The notes beneath the pieces were generated by a model. That model had not been told where the DNA came from, searched no databases, and saw only the letters and a program-made list of their open reading frames with translations. This document shows positions 12,001-20,100 of a stretch of 64,000 nt of DNA, in pieces; within the stretch, counting starts at the first letter, position 1; the number at the start of each line of letters is the position of its first letter. This DNA is from Actinomadura violacea (GTDB lineage: Bacteria; Actinomycetota; Actinomycetes; Streptosporangiales; Streptosporangiaceae): contig NZ_JAGEPF010000003.1 in NCBI RefSeq assembly GCF_017573465.1, positions 186,001-250,000 of the forward strand. The letters run 5' to 3'. Position numbers and translations under genes: made by a program.

Positions 12001-14125
12001 ACAGCATCCCGCCACGACCCGCCAGAACGGTCAGCGCCTTGCTCCGCAACGCAACAACCTTCGCCGCATCCTCCAGACTCAAGATCCCCGCCACGCACGC
12101 TGCGGCGATCTCGCCCTGGCTGTGCCCCACCACCGCATCGGGCTCGACCCCGGCCGCCTCCCACACCGCCGCCAGCGACACCATCACCGCCCACAACACC
12201 GGCTGGACCACATCAGCCGTCCCCAAGCCAGGCGCACCATCGGCTCCAGCCAGGACGTCCTGCAACGACCAACCCACGTAGGGCGCCAACGCCTCCGCAC
12301 ACTCGGCCAACCGCTCAGCGAACACCGGAGACGACGCCGCCAACTCCCGACCCATCCCGATCCACTGCGAACCCTGACCAGGAAAAACGAAGACCACACG
12401 ACCCGGACCACCAGCCGGAACCGCGCCCGTCACCACACCCGCAGCAGGCTGCCCGGTCGCCACCGCCGCCAGCCCCGCAACCAACTCATCCCGCTCACCA
12501 CCCACCACCACGGCCCGGTGCTCGAACACCGACCGCGTCGCAGCCAACGACCAACCCACATCCACCGGAGCCAACCCAGGCCGCGCCACCACGAACTCAC
12601 GCAAGCGGCCAGCCTGCGCAGCCAACCCATCGGCAGTGCGCCCGGACACCAACCACACCGGAGGCGTACCGGTCAGCACCGCGGCCGGTGCGGCGGTGTC
12701 TCCGTCGGCCGGCTCAGCGCCGGTGGGCGCCGGGTCGGGTGCCTCCTCCACGATGACGTGCGCGTTGGTGCCGCTGATTCCGAATGCCGACACCCCGGCC
12801 CGCCGGGGCTGTCGTCCGTCGCCCGGCCACGGCGTCGCCTCGGTCAGCAGCCGCACGTGACCTGCGGACCAGTTGACGTGCGGAGACGGCTCGTCGACGT
12901 GCAAGGTGGCGGGGAGCAGGTCGTGCCGTAGCGCCAGCACCATCTTCATGACCCCGGCCACGCCCGCCGCGCATTGGGCGTGCCCGATGTTCGACTTGAC
13001 CGAGCCGAGAAGAAGCGGACGGTCGTCCGGACGGTCCTGCCCGTAGGTGGCGAGTAGCGCCTGCGCTTCGATGGGGTCGCCGAGCGTGGTTCCGGTCCCG
13101 TGTGCTTCCACGGCGTCCACTTGGTCGGCGCGGAGCCGCGCGTCGGCCAGCGCGGCGCGGATGACCCGCTGCTGCGACGGCCCGTTAGGAGCGGTCAAAC
13201 CGTTCGATGCACCGTCCTGGTTGACCGCGCTGCCCCGCACCACGGCGAGGACGGGATGGCCGAGTCGGCGCGCGTCCGACAGTCGCTCCACCAGGAGCAT
13301 TCCGGCGCCCTCGGCCCATCCGGTGCCGTCGGCCGAGGCGGCGAACGACTTGCACCGCCCGTCGGCGGCGAGCCCTTGCTGCCGCGAGAACTCCATGAAC
13401 GTCGCCGGCGTGGCCATGACCGTGACGCCGCCCGCCAGCGCCAGCGCGCATTCCCCCGACCGCAGCGCCTGGCAGGCCAGATGCAGGGCCACCAGCGATG
13501 ACGAGCACGCAGTGTCGACCGTGACGGCGGGTCCCTCCAGCCCAAGGACGTACGACAGCCGTCCGGAGATCACGCTGCCCGCGTTGCCGGTCAGCAGGTA
13601 GCCCTCGGCTCCGTCCGCTCCGTCGCCCAGGCCCGCTCCGTATCCCGACGCCGACGCTCCCGCGAACACGCCGGTGCGCGAGCCGCGCAGCGAACGGGGA
13701 TCGATACCGGCCCGCTCCAGCGCCTCCCACGCCACCTCCAGCAGCAGCCGCTGCTGCGGGTCCATGGCGAGGGCCTCGCGCGGGCTGATCCCGAAGAAGC
13801 CCGCGTCGAAACCCGTCGCCTCCGGCACGAAACCGCCCGCCCGCACGTAGGACGCCGCCGGGTCGCCGGGCGCCGCGCCGTCCGCTTCCTCGACGGCCTC
13901 CCAGCCTCGGTCGCCGGGGAACCCGGCGACCGCGTCGCCGCCCCGGGCCAGCAGCTCCCAAAGCCGGTCGGGCCCGTCCGCGCCGCCCGGGTACCGGCAG
14001 CTCATCGCGACGATCGCCACCGGCTCCCGCTCGTCCGCCTCCAGCTTGCGCAGGCGCCTGCGCGTCTCCTGGAGTTCGGCCGACGCCTTCTTCAGGTAGT
14101 CGAAGAGCTTCTCCTGGCTTTCCAC
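1..14125 (-). CDS. Modular type I polyketide synthase PKS-4, modules 11-13 (3' end outside window)
   Basis: Fourth PKS gene of the operon. The frame is open from the GTG at 14125 to the window edge (4708 codons), with no stop reached. The start is chosen because an AGGGGG ribosome-binding site lies 6 nt upstream and the protein then opens with a typical docking helix (ESQEKLFDYLKKASAELQET...). There are three KS-AT-KR-ACP modules. Key residues are KS cysteines C207, C1765 and C3303; AT serines S669, S2219 and S3759, all GHSQG with a YASH motif (methylmalonyl); KR tyrosines Y1371, Y2904 and Y4446; and ACP serines S1538, S3073 and S4616. After the last ACP it enters a tail (VTVRLQTVLSKWMSAE) resembling the C-terminal docking tails of PKS-1 to -3. 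No thioesterase is visible, so another PKS subunit probably follows. The gap to PKS-3 is 45 bp. Confidence 0.97.
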   Translation of the reverse strand, partial: MESQEKLFDYLKKASAELQETRRRLRKLEADEREPVAIVAMSCRYPGGADGPDRLWELLARGGDAVAGFPGDRGWEAVEEADGAAPGDPAASYVRAGGFVPEATGFDAGFFGISPREALAMDPQQRLLLEVAWEALERAGIDPRSLRGSRTGVFAGASASGYGAGLGDGADGAEGYLLTGNAGSVISGRLSYVLGLEGPAVTVDTACSSSLVALHLACQALRSGECALALAGGVTVMATPATFMEFSRQQGLAADGRCKSFAASADGTGWAEGAGMLLVERLSDARRLGHPVLAVVRGSAVNQDGASNGLTAPNGPSQQRVIRAALADARLRADQVDAVEAHGTGTTLGDPIEAQALLATYGQDRPDDRPLLLGSVKSNIGHAQCAAGVAGVMKMVLALRHDLLPATLHVDEPSPHVNWSAGHVRLLTEATPWPGDGRQPRRAGVSAFGISGTNAHVIVEEAPDPAPTGAEPADGDTAAPAAVLTGTPPVWLVSGRTADGLAAQAGRLREFVVARPGLAPVDVGWSLAATRSVFEHRAVVVGGERDELVAGLAAVATGQPAAGVVTGAVPAGGPGRVVFVFPGQGSQWIGMGRELAASSPVFAERLAECAEALAPYVGWSLQDVLAGADGAPGLGTADVVQPVLWAVMVSLAAVWEAAGVEPDAVVGHSQGEIAAACVAGILSLEDAAKVVALRSKALTVLAGRGGMLSIAEPADKVRERLSEWGERLSVAAVNGPSATVVSGEPDALAELATLCAAQDVRNRLLPVDYASHHAQIEGLKDEILAVLEGIVPGRARVPMVSAMTGEFLDGPELDASYWYASLRATVEFDRAVRVLGEAGHRVFVETSPHPVLVSAITDTLEASGAEGPAAVVGTLRRDDGGADRLVSSLAEAHVQGASVDWTTVLPAGQKVELPTYAFQQQRYWPNVSASLLAQSAKGNRAGAESRFWTAVEGGDVSGLADALDVGGQQLGEVLPALAAWWRRERDGAATADWRYRISWVPVADTAPAVLSGTWLVVLPARQAAEEVGAGCVQALTAHGAHVVTVAVPAGELDRTALAACLTKALADNAAATGEGTETARADVAGVVSLLALDEGSVERFPTVAGGLAGSLALVQALLDAEIGGRLWMVTRGAVTVGTDEAPVGAVQAQAWGLGRVVGLEVPDRWGGLVDVPEVLDERAASRLCMLLAGCGEDQVAIRPAGVMARRLVRAPQPRIGAQWTPGGTVLVTGGTGAAGGHVAHWLTGRDARRIVLTSRSGARASGTAMLAAELAAAGSTVEVVACDTARRADVAELLAWIGRSGPSLTSVIHAAGIGDGALVEQTTVNDLAAVLSAKVTGAALLDELTAGMDLDAFVMFSSGAAIWGSGGLAGYAAANAFLDGLAESRRAKGLVGSSLAWGLWGGGGMGSGESGDQLQRLGMRVMDPAVAVKALGQVLDGGECSVVVADVDWTRFVPVFTLHRPSPLISSLPEVGQVLASTGAVVEGAESPLTQRLAGLSRTDQDRLLVDVVRAEAAAVLGHASADAVEPGRAFKELGFDSLTAVELRNRLRTVSGLALPSTLVFDYPTARAVARLLRSELLGDPVSTGSVQVVAAASDEPIAIVGMSCRYPGGITDPDGLWDLVADGTDAISGFPQDRGWEILEELSGAGLSDGVRYTRQGGFVYDAAGFDAGFFGISPREALAMDPQQRMLLETSWEVLEQAGIDPESLRGSATGVFAGAAFSGYSTDSPEAAGYQLTGGLTAVISGRVAYTLGLEGPAVTVDTACSSSLVALHLACQSLRSGECTLALAGGVAVLVTPGAFAEFSHQQGMAADGRCKPFAAAADGIGWGEGAGMVLLERLSDAQRNGHQVLAVLRGSAINQDGASNGLTAPNGPSQQRVIRAALANAQVAADQVDMVEAHGTGTTLGDPIEAQALLATYGQDRPDDRPLWLGSVKSNIGHTGAAAGIAGVIKTVLALRHRRLPRTLHVDEPSPHVDWAAGQVRLLTEPRPWSANAHPRRAAVSAFGVSGTNAHVIIEEAAEESAPGLDDDLVPVLADAQATSWVVSARTAGGLAAQAGRLREFVASRPALDPADVAWSLVTTRSAFDHRAVVVGDGQGGLLAGLTAVAAGEPAAGVVSGVAGDAGRVVFVFPGQGSQWVGMGRELAASSPVFAAKLAECAEALAPFVDWSLQDVLAGADGAPGLETADVVQPALWAVMVSLAAVWEAAGVRPDAVIGHSQGEIAAACVAGILSLEDAAKVVALRSKALTVLAGRGGMLSVADDAGKVRERLAEWGERLSVAAVNGPAATVVSGEPDALEELAAVYAADGVRTRLLPVDYASHNAQVETLREEIVSALSGIAPGQSRVPMVSAMTGEFLDGPELDPSYWYASLRTTVEFDRAVRALGEAGHQVFVEVSPHPVLTAAISDTLDDEAAVIGTLRRDDGGASRLMTSLAEAHTGGTHVDWTAVLPAGRRVSLPTYAFQHQRYWPEIPQSLLRPPGADGAGTAGEARFWAAVEGGDLTGLADALAVDGRRLGEVLPALAAWRRRERDEAAVADWRYRVSWQAVTEPAAAPLSGTWLLLAPAGRTDDAFVNGCVRALTGRGAQVTVADVGPDDLDRAALAARLGHLLPESPAAGVVSLLALEERRLAAYPAVPAGLAGTMLLLQALGDAGIEAPLWVVTSGAVAAGPGEAPTSPVQAQAWGLGRVAGLEHPDRWGGLIDLPPVLDDRAAARLCAVLAGCGEDQVAVRPSGILARRLVRAVPRRDRTRRELRGTVLATGATGGIGPYLAEWLTGSGASNVVLTSRRGPGMPGAAGLAAKLAASGTGVSLLACDVAERDQVVDLLDWIEMAAPPLRTVIHAAVGGDRLPLDRTDLPELAAGLAAKVDGARWLDELTADRDLDAFVLFSSIAATWGSSDHGAYAAANAHLDALALERRSRGLPATSVAWGVWDTRQDVTAELDLPRSVTWLLRQGMKFMRPAPALAALGQVLADDETFLAVADVDWTQFAPVFTAVRAWPLLDQIPEVAGLAIDAPAEPKGELAARLASATPAERERVVADLVRVHAAAVLGHASPDEVGATRAFRDMGFDSLTAVELRNRLNAETGLKLPSTAVFDYPSPQALARQITGRLLGVADAAPAVPVQAAASGEPIAIVGMGCRFPGGVNAPEQLWDLLASGGDAVCDFPADRGWDVTGLFDPDPDHPGTSYTSQGGFVFGAGEFDPGFFGISPREALAMDPQQRLLLETAWEALERAGIDPLSLRGTSTGVFAGASPSGYLAQSVGTEGSEGHLITGNVPSVISGRVSYVLGLEGPAVTVDTACSSSLVALHLACQAVRSGECGMALAGGVAVMADPAEFVGFSRQRVLAADGRCKAFGASADGMGLAEGAGMVLVERLSDALRNGHPVLAVVRGSAINQDGASNGLTAPNGPSQQRVIRAALANARLSATDVDAVEGHGTGTTLGDPIEAQALLVTYGQDRPDDKPLWLGSIKSNIGHAQQAAGVAGVIKTVLALQHRELPRTLHADEPTPHVDWSSGAVRLLSEAVPWNSDEEPHRVGVSAFGISGTNAHIILEEAPAPTSDGVPEVSERPVPVLTGGPAVWPLSARTGGGLAAQAGRLREFVMASLDLDPADVGWSLVTTRSAFEHRAVVTGDGPVELLGGLSAVAAGEPAAGVVSGVAGDAGRVVFVFPGQGSQWIGMGREVAAASPVFAARLAECAAALAPYVDWSLQDVLDGVDGAPALETADVVQPALWAVMVSLAAVWEAAGVQPDAVVGHSQGEIAAACAAGILSLEEAAKVVALRSKALTVLAGRGGMLSIAEPAGKVRERLTAWGERLSVAAVNGPAATVVSGEPAALNELAAACEADSVRTRLLPVDYASHSAQVEAIEQEIVDLLKGIVPGQARLPMVSAMTGEFLDGPELDASYWYASLRAPVEFDRAIRVLAEAGNRMFIEASPHPVLTAPIIETLEAVTSDSAATRAIGTLRRDDGGADRLLISLAEAYTAGASVEWTSVLPAGERVDLPTYAFQRERFWPEPLTQPTTTGGDGAEAGFWAAVEDGDVTGLAEALAVDDQRLSEVLPALASWRRQERDTAAVSDWRYRVSWVPVSESGPVVLPGTWLLIAPADDLTPRELVDGCERALTDRDAQVIVTEAASGSADRGSLAGLLAQAVPADGVAGIVSLLAMDERPAAGVEGVAGGVSATLALVQALGDLGVEAPLWVLTRGAVAAGDTAAVSAVQAQVWGLCRVAGLEHPDRWGGLVDLPPVWNERTAGRLCEVLAAGAEDQVALRTAGIMARRLVRAPRPAAGGGRWVPRGSVLLTGGTGGVGGHVARWLTGRDAARLVLVSRSGPGASGAAALAAELAERGTAVEVIACDTGRRPQVAGLLERIAAGGPPLTSVFHAAGTGQTTAVQDMGVEELAGLLAAKAVSAAHLDELTAGLDLDAFVLFSSGSAVWGSQRLPGYAAANAFLDGLAESRRARGLPATSIAWGLWGGGGMGEGDAGDQLQRLGLRVMDPAPAVRALGQVLDGGESLITVADVDWARFAPVFTLHRPSPLIADLPEVARAIADGAQADEASGEAGDALAARLDGLPRAEQDRVLADLVRAEAAAVLGHRSADAVPGGRAFRDLGFDSLTAVELRNRLTAATGLKLPATLVFDYPSSAVLAGHLAARIRGEGGTEPLLAELDRLEAALADVPADGDLRANVTVRLQTVLSKWMSAEAAEK
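170..4732 (-). other. PKS-4 module 13: KS-AT(methylmalonyl)-KR(A1)-ACP
   Basis: KS C3303, with EGHGTGT in place of EAHGTGT; AT S3759 (GHSQG) with DYASHS, methylmalonyl-type; KR Y4446 in W-G-S-Q-R-L-P-G-Y, A1; ACP S4616 (DLGFDSL). The KS resembles module 7 (GFSRQRVLAADGRCKAF), but the AT is methylmalonyl-type rather than malonyl-type. This is the last complete module before the left edge. Confidence 0.9.
4733..9337 (-). other. PKS-4 module 12: KS-AT(methylmalonyl)-KR(A2)-ACP
   Basis: KS C1765; AT S2219 (GHSQG) with DYASHN, methylmalonyl-type; KR Y2904 in W-G-S-S-D-H-G-A-Y, A2 signature; ACP S3073 (DMGFDSL). The KS (ECTLALAGGVAVLVTPGAF) is closest to module 9, and the KR-ACP cassette groups with modules 6 and 9. 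Confidence 0.9.
9338..14026 (-). other. PKS-4 module 11: KS-AT(methylmalonyl)-KR(A1)-ACP
   Basis: KS C207; AT S669 (GHSQG) with DYASHH, methylmalonyl-type; KR Y1371 in W-G-S-G-G-L-A-G-Y, A1 (no LDD; Leu at the A2-histidine position); ACP S1538 (ELGFDSL). The KS and the KR-ACP part are close copies of module 8. The KS-AT linker and AT start instead match module 1 almost base for base, so the module is a recombinant. Confidence 0.9.
12270..12600. repeat. Recombination patch in module 11 (KS-AT linker / AT start)
   Basis: Aligns with 59852-60182 in module 1 at an offset of 47,582 bp with only scattered mismatches. It encodes the end of the KS-AT linker and the first part of the AT, through FVFPGQGSQ. 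It is richer in G/T-ending codons than its surroundings. Confidence 0.85.
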
Positions 14126-14170
14126 CAAAGACCCCCTAACCCGGCAGCCGGTACGTGCGGACGACGGCGA

Positions 14171-17100
14171 TCACGGTGCACCCAGCTCTCTGTCGAGGAA
14201 GCCGAACACTTCGTCGGGCGTGGCGGATTGGAGCTCGACGTCGGAGTCCTCGGACCGTGCCTCGCCCTGCGTCTCGAGCCAGTTCGACAGCACGCCGCGC
14301 AGCCTCCGGGTGACGTCGTCGCGCAGGTCGCCGTCCGGGCCGAGCCCGGCTAGCGCGGCTTCGAGCCGATCCAGGTCGGCGAAGACCGAGGGAGGACCGG
14401 CCGCCTGGTCGGGCAGTAGCTCCGCGCGAAGGAAGCCGGCCAGGACGGCCGGAGCCGGGTAGTCGAAGACGACGGTCGCGGGAAGGTTCCGGCCGGTCAC
14501 GGCGGACAACTGGTTGCGCAGCTCGACGGCGGTCAGCGAGTCGAAGCCCAGATCACGGAAGGCCCGGTCCGCCTCCACCGCCTCGGCGGACGCGTAGCCG
14601 AGAGCGATGGCCGCCTGCGCCCTGACCAGGTCGGTGAGCATCCGGTCCTGCTCGCCGCGCGGCATCCCGGAGAGCCGCTGGCGCAGCGCCGCGGCGGCGT
14701 CCTCGTCGGCTTCGCCGGCCGGGCCGTCCGCGGCGGAGAGCATCTCGGCGGCCTCCGGCAGGGTGGAGATCAGCGGGCTGGGCCGGCGCAGCGTGAAGAC
14801 GGGCGCGAACCGGGACCAGTCGACATCCGCGACGGTCACGAGCCCTTCATCACCGTCCAAGACCTGGGCGAGTGCGCGGATGGCCAGGTCCGGATCCATC
14901 ACCTTCACCCCGAGCCGCTGCAGCTGCCCGGCGCCCTCACCCGAGCCCATCCCGCCGCCGCCCCACAGCCCCCAAGCCACCGACGACGCTGGCAGGCCGC
15001 GCGACCGTCTGCTCTCGGCCAGCCCGTCGAGGTAGGCGTTGGCCGCCGCGTACCCCGGCTGCAGTGCGCTCCCCCACGTCGCGGAGACGGAGGAGAACAG
15101 CACGAACGCGTCCAGGTCGAGGCCATTGGTCAGCTCGTCGAGATGTGTCGCGCCCGCCGTCTTGGCCTCGGCGACGGCCGCCAACTCCTCGACGGTGGTC
15201 TCCTGCAGGGCGGTCGCCTGTCCCAGGCCCGCCGTATGCAGGACGGTGGTGAGCGGAGGTCCGTTCTGGGCGATCCTGGCCAGCGTCCCGGTGACCGCGG
15301 CGCGTTCGGTGATGTCGGCGGCGAGCACCTCGACGTCGGACCCCGCGGTGGCCAGGCCCGCGGCGATCTCCGCCGCGTCCGCTGCGTCAGGGCCCGACCT
15401 GCTGGCCAGGACGACCCGCGGCGCGCCCCTCCCAGCCAGCCAGTGAGCCACGCGGGCACCGATCGCCCCTGTGCCCCCGGTCACCAGCGCGCTCCCGCGC
15501 GGCTTCCACGTTCCGGCCTGAGGCCGCGGGGCTCGCACCAGCCGGCGGCCCATGATCCCGCCACGCCGCACCGCGGCCTGATCCTCACCGCATCCAGCGA
15601 GCAGCATGCACAGCCGCGCCTCAGCCTGTTCGTCCAGGTCGGCGGGCAGGTCGATGAGCCCGCCCCACCGGTCCGGATGCTCCAGGCCCGCGACGCGGCC
15701 GAGGCCCCACACCTGCGCCTGCACGGGACTCGCCAGCATCTCGTTCGGCCCTGCGGCGACCGCGCCCTGTGTCACCACCCACAGCGGAGCCTCGGCTCCC
15801 GCGTCCCCGAGCGCCTGCACGAGCACCTGCGTTCCGGCCACGCCCCTCGCCACCGCCGAATGCCCGGCCAGCGGCGCCTCGTCCAGCGCCAGCAGCGACA
15901 CCACGCCGGCGAAAGATCGGCGGAGCTTGTCGGCCAAGTCGTCGCGATCAGGGGCAGCGTGACCGGGACGGGTCACGATGACGTCGGCGCCTCCAGCGAC
16001 AAGCGCCTGTTCGACCTGCCGGGTCAGACCGTCAGCCATCCCATCGGCGGGGGCGACCAGGAGCCAGGTCCCGTCCAGCTCAGCCGCGTCGGGGTCGGGC
16101 ACTGGCGTCCACGACACCCGGTACCGCCAGGCGTTGGTCACCGCGTCGGCCCGTTCCCGCTGCCGCCACGACGCGAGGACGGGAAGTACCTCGCTGAACG
16201 GGCGCTGCTCGTCCACTGCCAGCGTCTCCGCCAGCGCCCGCATGTCTCCGCCCTCGACCGCTGACCAGAACCGGGCCTCAGCCCCGCTGCTCCCTGTCCC
16301 GTCGCCAAGGTGGAGCGCTGCGGACTGCTTCGGCCAGTACTTCTGGTGTTGGAAGGCGTAGGTGGGGAGTTCTGTGGGTGTGCCGGTGGGGAGGAGGCGT
16401 GCCCAGTCGATCGGGATGCCGTGGGTGTGGGCGCGGGCGAGCGCGGTCATGAGGGTGTGGTCGGCGGGGTGTCCGGGGCGTTGGGTGGGGATGAAGACGC
16501 TCTGCTGGTCGTCGTTGAGTGCGGCTGGGCCGAGTGCCGACAGGGTGCCGTCGGGTCCGATCTCGATGAACACCCGAACACCCTGGGCAGCCAAGGTCGC
16601 TACTGCGTCGGCGTAGCGCACCGGCCGCCGTGCCTGCCCCACCCAGTACTCGGGGCCGGGCTCGGTGACCAGTTCCCCGGTCAGCGCCCCCGCCCACGGC
16701 AGAGCCGGTGGACTGTAGGTGAGTTGAGCGGCGATCTGGGCCAGCTCGTCCAGCACCGGGTCCATGCGCGGTGAGTGGAACGCATGGCTGACCCTCAGCC
16801 GCCGGACCCGCACACCCTGCTCGCGGAAGGTGTCGGTGATGTGGTCGACGGCGTCCTGGTCGCCGGAGATCACCACGGCCTGCGGGCCGTTCACCGCCGC
16901 GATCTCCGCCCCGGCCACCCCTTGCAGGGCGTTGAGCATGTCGGTTTCGCTGACGGCGACCGCGGCCATCGCGCCACCCTCAGGCAGCGCCTGCATCAAA
17001 CGACCGCGTGCGGCGACCAGCCTGCACGCGTCCGGCAACGACACCACCCCGGCCGCATACGCCGCCGCGACCTCCCCCACCGAATGCCCAGCCACCGCGT

Positions 17101-20100
17101 CCGGCCGAACCCCACACGCCTCCAAGACGGTCAGCAGACCCGCCTGCACCGCGAACAAGCCGGCTTGAGCGAACACCGTCCAATCCGCCCGCGCCTCCGC
17201 ATCCTCGCCGCGGCCAAGAACCACGTCCGCTACCGAGAACCCCAACTCCGCTTCCAGCAGGCCGCACACCTGGTCGAAGGTCTCAGCGAACACCGGACTG
17301 GCCTCATACAGGCCAGCGGCCATACCGGCACGCTGCGAACCCTGACCAGCGAACACAAACCCCACCCGCCCCGCGCCACCGGCAGGAACGACACCAGAGA
17401 CCACCTCGGGCCGGGACTCCCCAGCGGCCACCGCCCCCAAGCCGGTCAGCAACTCCTCCCGCCCGGAGCCGGTCACCATCGCGCGATGCTCAAAAGCCGT
17501 CCGCGTCGTCGCCAACGACCAACCAACATCCACCGGAGCCACGCCCGGACGAGCCGATACGAACTCGGCCAGTCGCCGCGCCTGTGCCCGCAGACCAGCA
17601 GATGTCCGACCCGACACCAACCACGCCAGCGGCGCCTCGGTCAGCACCGGTATCGGGCTCTCCTCCGGGACGTCCGCAGGGTCCGGCGCGGGTGGCTCCT
17701 CGAGGATGATGTGCGCGTTCGTGCCGCTGATCCCGAAGGCAGACACCCCGGCTCGGCGCGGATGGCCGTTGGCGTGCCAGGGCATCGGTTCGGTGAGGAG
17801 CCGGATGTGTCCGGTGGACCAGTCGACGTGCGGGGAGGGCTCGTCGGCGTGCAGGGTCCGTGGCAGTTCGTTGTGCTGGAGCGCCAGTGCCACCTTCATG
17901 ACGCCGGCTATGCCGGCGGCCTGCTGGGTGTGTCCGAGGTTGGATTTCACCGACCCCAGCCACAGTGGACGGTCCTCGGGCCGCTCCTGCCCATAGGTGG
18001 CAAGCAAGGCCTGCGCTTCGATCGGGTCGCCCAGCGATGTGCCGGTCCCATGCGCTTCCACCACGTCCACATCGGCAGCCGACAACCCCGCGCTCGACAA
18101 CGCCGCACGTATCACCCGCTGCTGCGACGGACCGTTCGGAGCGGTGAGACCGTTCGACGCGCCGTCCTGGTTGACCGCGCTGCCGCGGATCACGGCGAGG
18201 ACCGGGTGCCCCAGACGCCGCGCGTCCGAGAGGCGCTCCACGAGGAGCATCCCGGCGCCTTCGGCGAGTCCCATGCCGTCGGCGGACGCGGAGAACGCCT
18301 TGCATCGGCCGTCCGCCGCGAGCGCTCCCTGCTGGGAGAACCCGGCGAACTCCTCCGGCGCGGACATGATCATGACTCCGCCGGCCAGGGCGAGGGAGCA
18401 CTCGCCGGACCGCAGCGCCTGGCACGCCAGGTGGAGGGCCACCAGGGACGACGAGCACGCGGTGTCCAAGGTGACTGCGGGACCTTCCAGGCCGAGTGTG
18501 TAGGACACTCGGCCGGAGATGACGCTCGGGACGTTCCCGGTGAGCAGGTGGCCTTGGGAGTTCTCGAATCCGGCGATGTTCCCCACGTATCCGGATGGGG
18601 CGGCCCCGGCGAACACCCCGGTCGGGGAGCCCTTCAGCGACCGAGGGTCGATGCCCGCCCGCTCCAGTGCCTCCCAGCACACTTCGAGCAGCAGCCGTTG
18701 CTGCGGGTCCATGGCGAGGGCCTCGCGCGGGCTGATCCCGAAGAAGGCCGGGTCGAACTCCGAGGCTCCCGTGACGAAGCCGCCCTGCCGCACGTGGGAC
18801 GTGCCGTCCTGGGCGGCGCCGTCCAGTCCTGCCAGGTCCCAGCCGCGGTCGGCGGGGAAGCCGGAGATGGCGTCGCGGCCGGTGGCGAGCAGGTCCCAGA
18901 GCTGGTCCGGGCCGGTCACGCCGCCCGGATACCGGCAGCCCATCCCGACGATCGCGATGGGCTCTCCCGTCGCCGCGGCCTGGACGGGCACGGGTGCGGC
19001 CGCCTCAGATGTCCCGAGGAGCCTGGCCACCACTTCGCGTGCGAGCGCCAGCGTGGACGGGTGGTCGAACACGACGGTGGACGGCAGTCGCAGCCCTGTC
19101 GCGGTGTTCAGCCGGTTGCGCAGCTCCACGGCGGTGAGGGAGTCGAAGCCCATGTCCCGGAACGCCCGGCCGGGCTCCACCGCGTCGGCCGATCCGTGGC
19201 CGAGGACCGCGGCGACGTGCGCCCGTACGAGGTCGACGACCGTGTGTTCCCGCTCGGCCGGCGACGCGCCGGTCAGGCGGGCGGCGAGTTCGCCGGCTCC
19301 GCTCGCGGTCTCCTCCGGTGCGTCCGCGGTGAGCTGGACGACCTCCGGGATCCGATCCAGCAGCGGCCAGGCCCGCGCAGCCGTGAACACCGGGGCGAAC
19401 CGTGGCCAGTCCACGTCCGCGACGATCAGGAACGCCTCGTCGTCGGCGAGCGCCTGTGCCAGGACGGTCAGCGCCCGATCGGGGTCGAGGAAGCGGACGC
19501 CCTGGCGGAGCAGGCGGGTCGGCGCCACGCTGCGCGGCACCTCGACGTCCAGGTCGGAGCGGTCGCCGCCGCCCCACACGCCCCACGCGACGGAGGTCGC
19601 GGGCAGGCCGCGGGCGCGGCGGTCGAGGGCCAGCGCGTCCAGGTGCGCGTTGGCCGCCGCGTACACGCCGTGGTCGCTGACACCCCAGGTCGCGGCGATG
19701 GAGGAGAACAGCACGAACGCGTCCAGGTCCCGGCCTGCGGTCAGCTCGTCCAGCCAGCGGGCACCGGCCGCCTTGGCGCCGAGGCCGTGCGCCAGCTCGT
19801 CCGGACCGGTCTCCTGGAGCGGCAGCAGGTCCACCGCGACCGCCGCGTGGAACACCGAGGTCAGCGCCGGGCCGACCGCATCGGCCCAGGCCAGGAGGCC
19901 CGCCACCTGGTCCCGTTCGGCGATGTCGCAGGCCACCGAGCTGACTCGGGTCCCGGCCTCCGCGAGCTGCGCGGCCAGGCGCGCCGCGCCTGGGACGTCC
20001 GGGCCGGAGCGGGTGGCGAGGACGACGTGCGGGGCGCCGAGCCGTCCCAGCCATCGGGTGAGGTGCGGGCCGACCGACCCGCCGGCTCCGGTCACCAGCA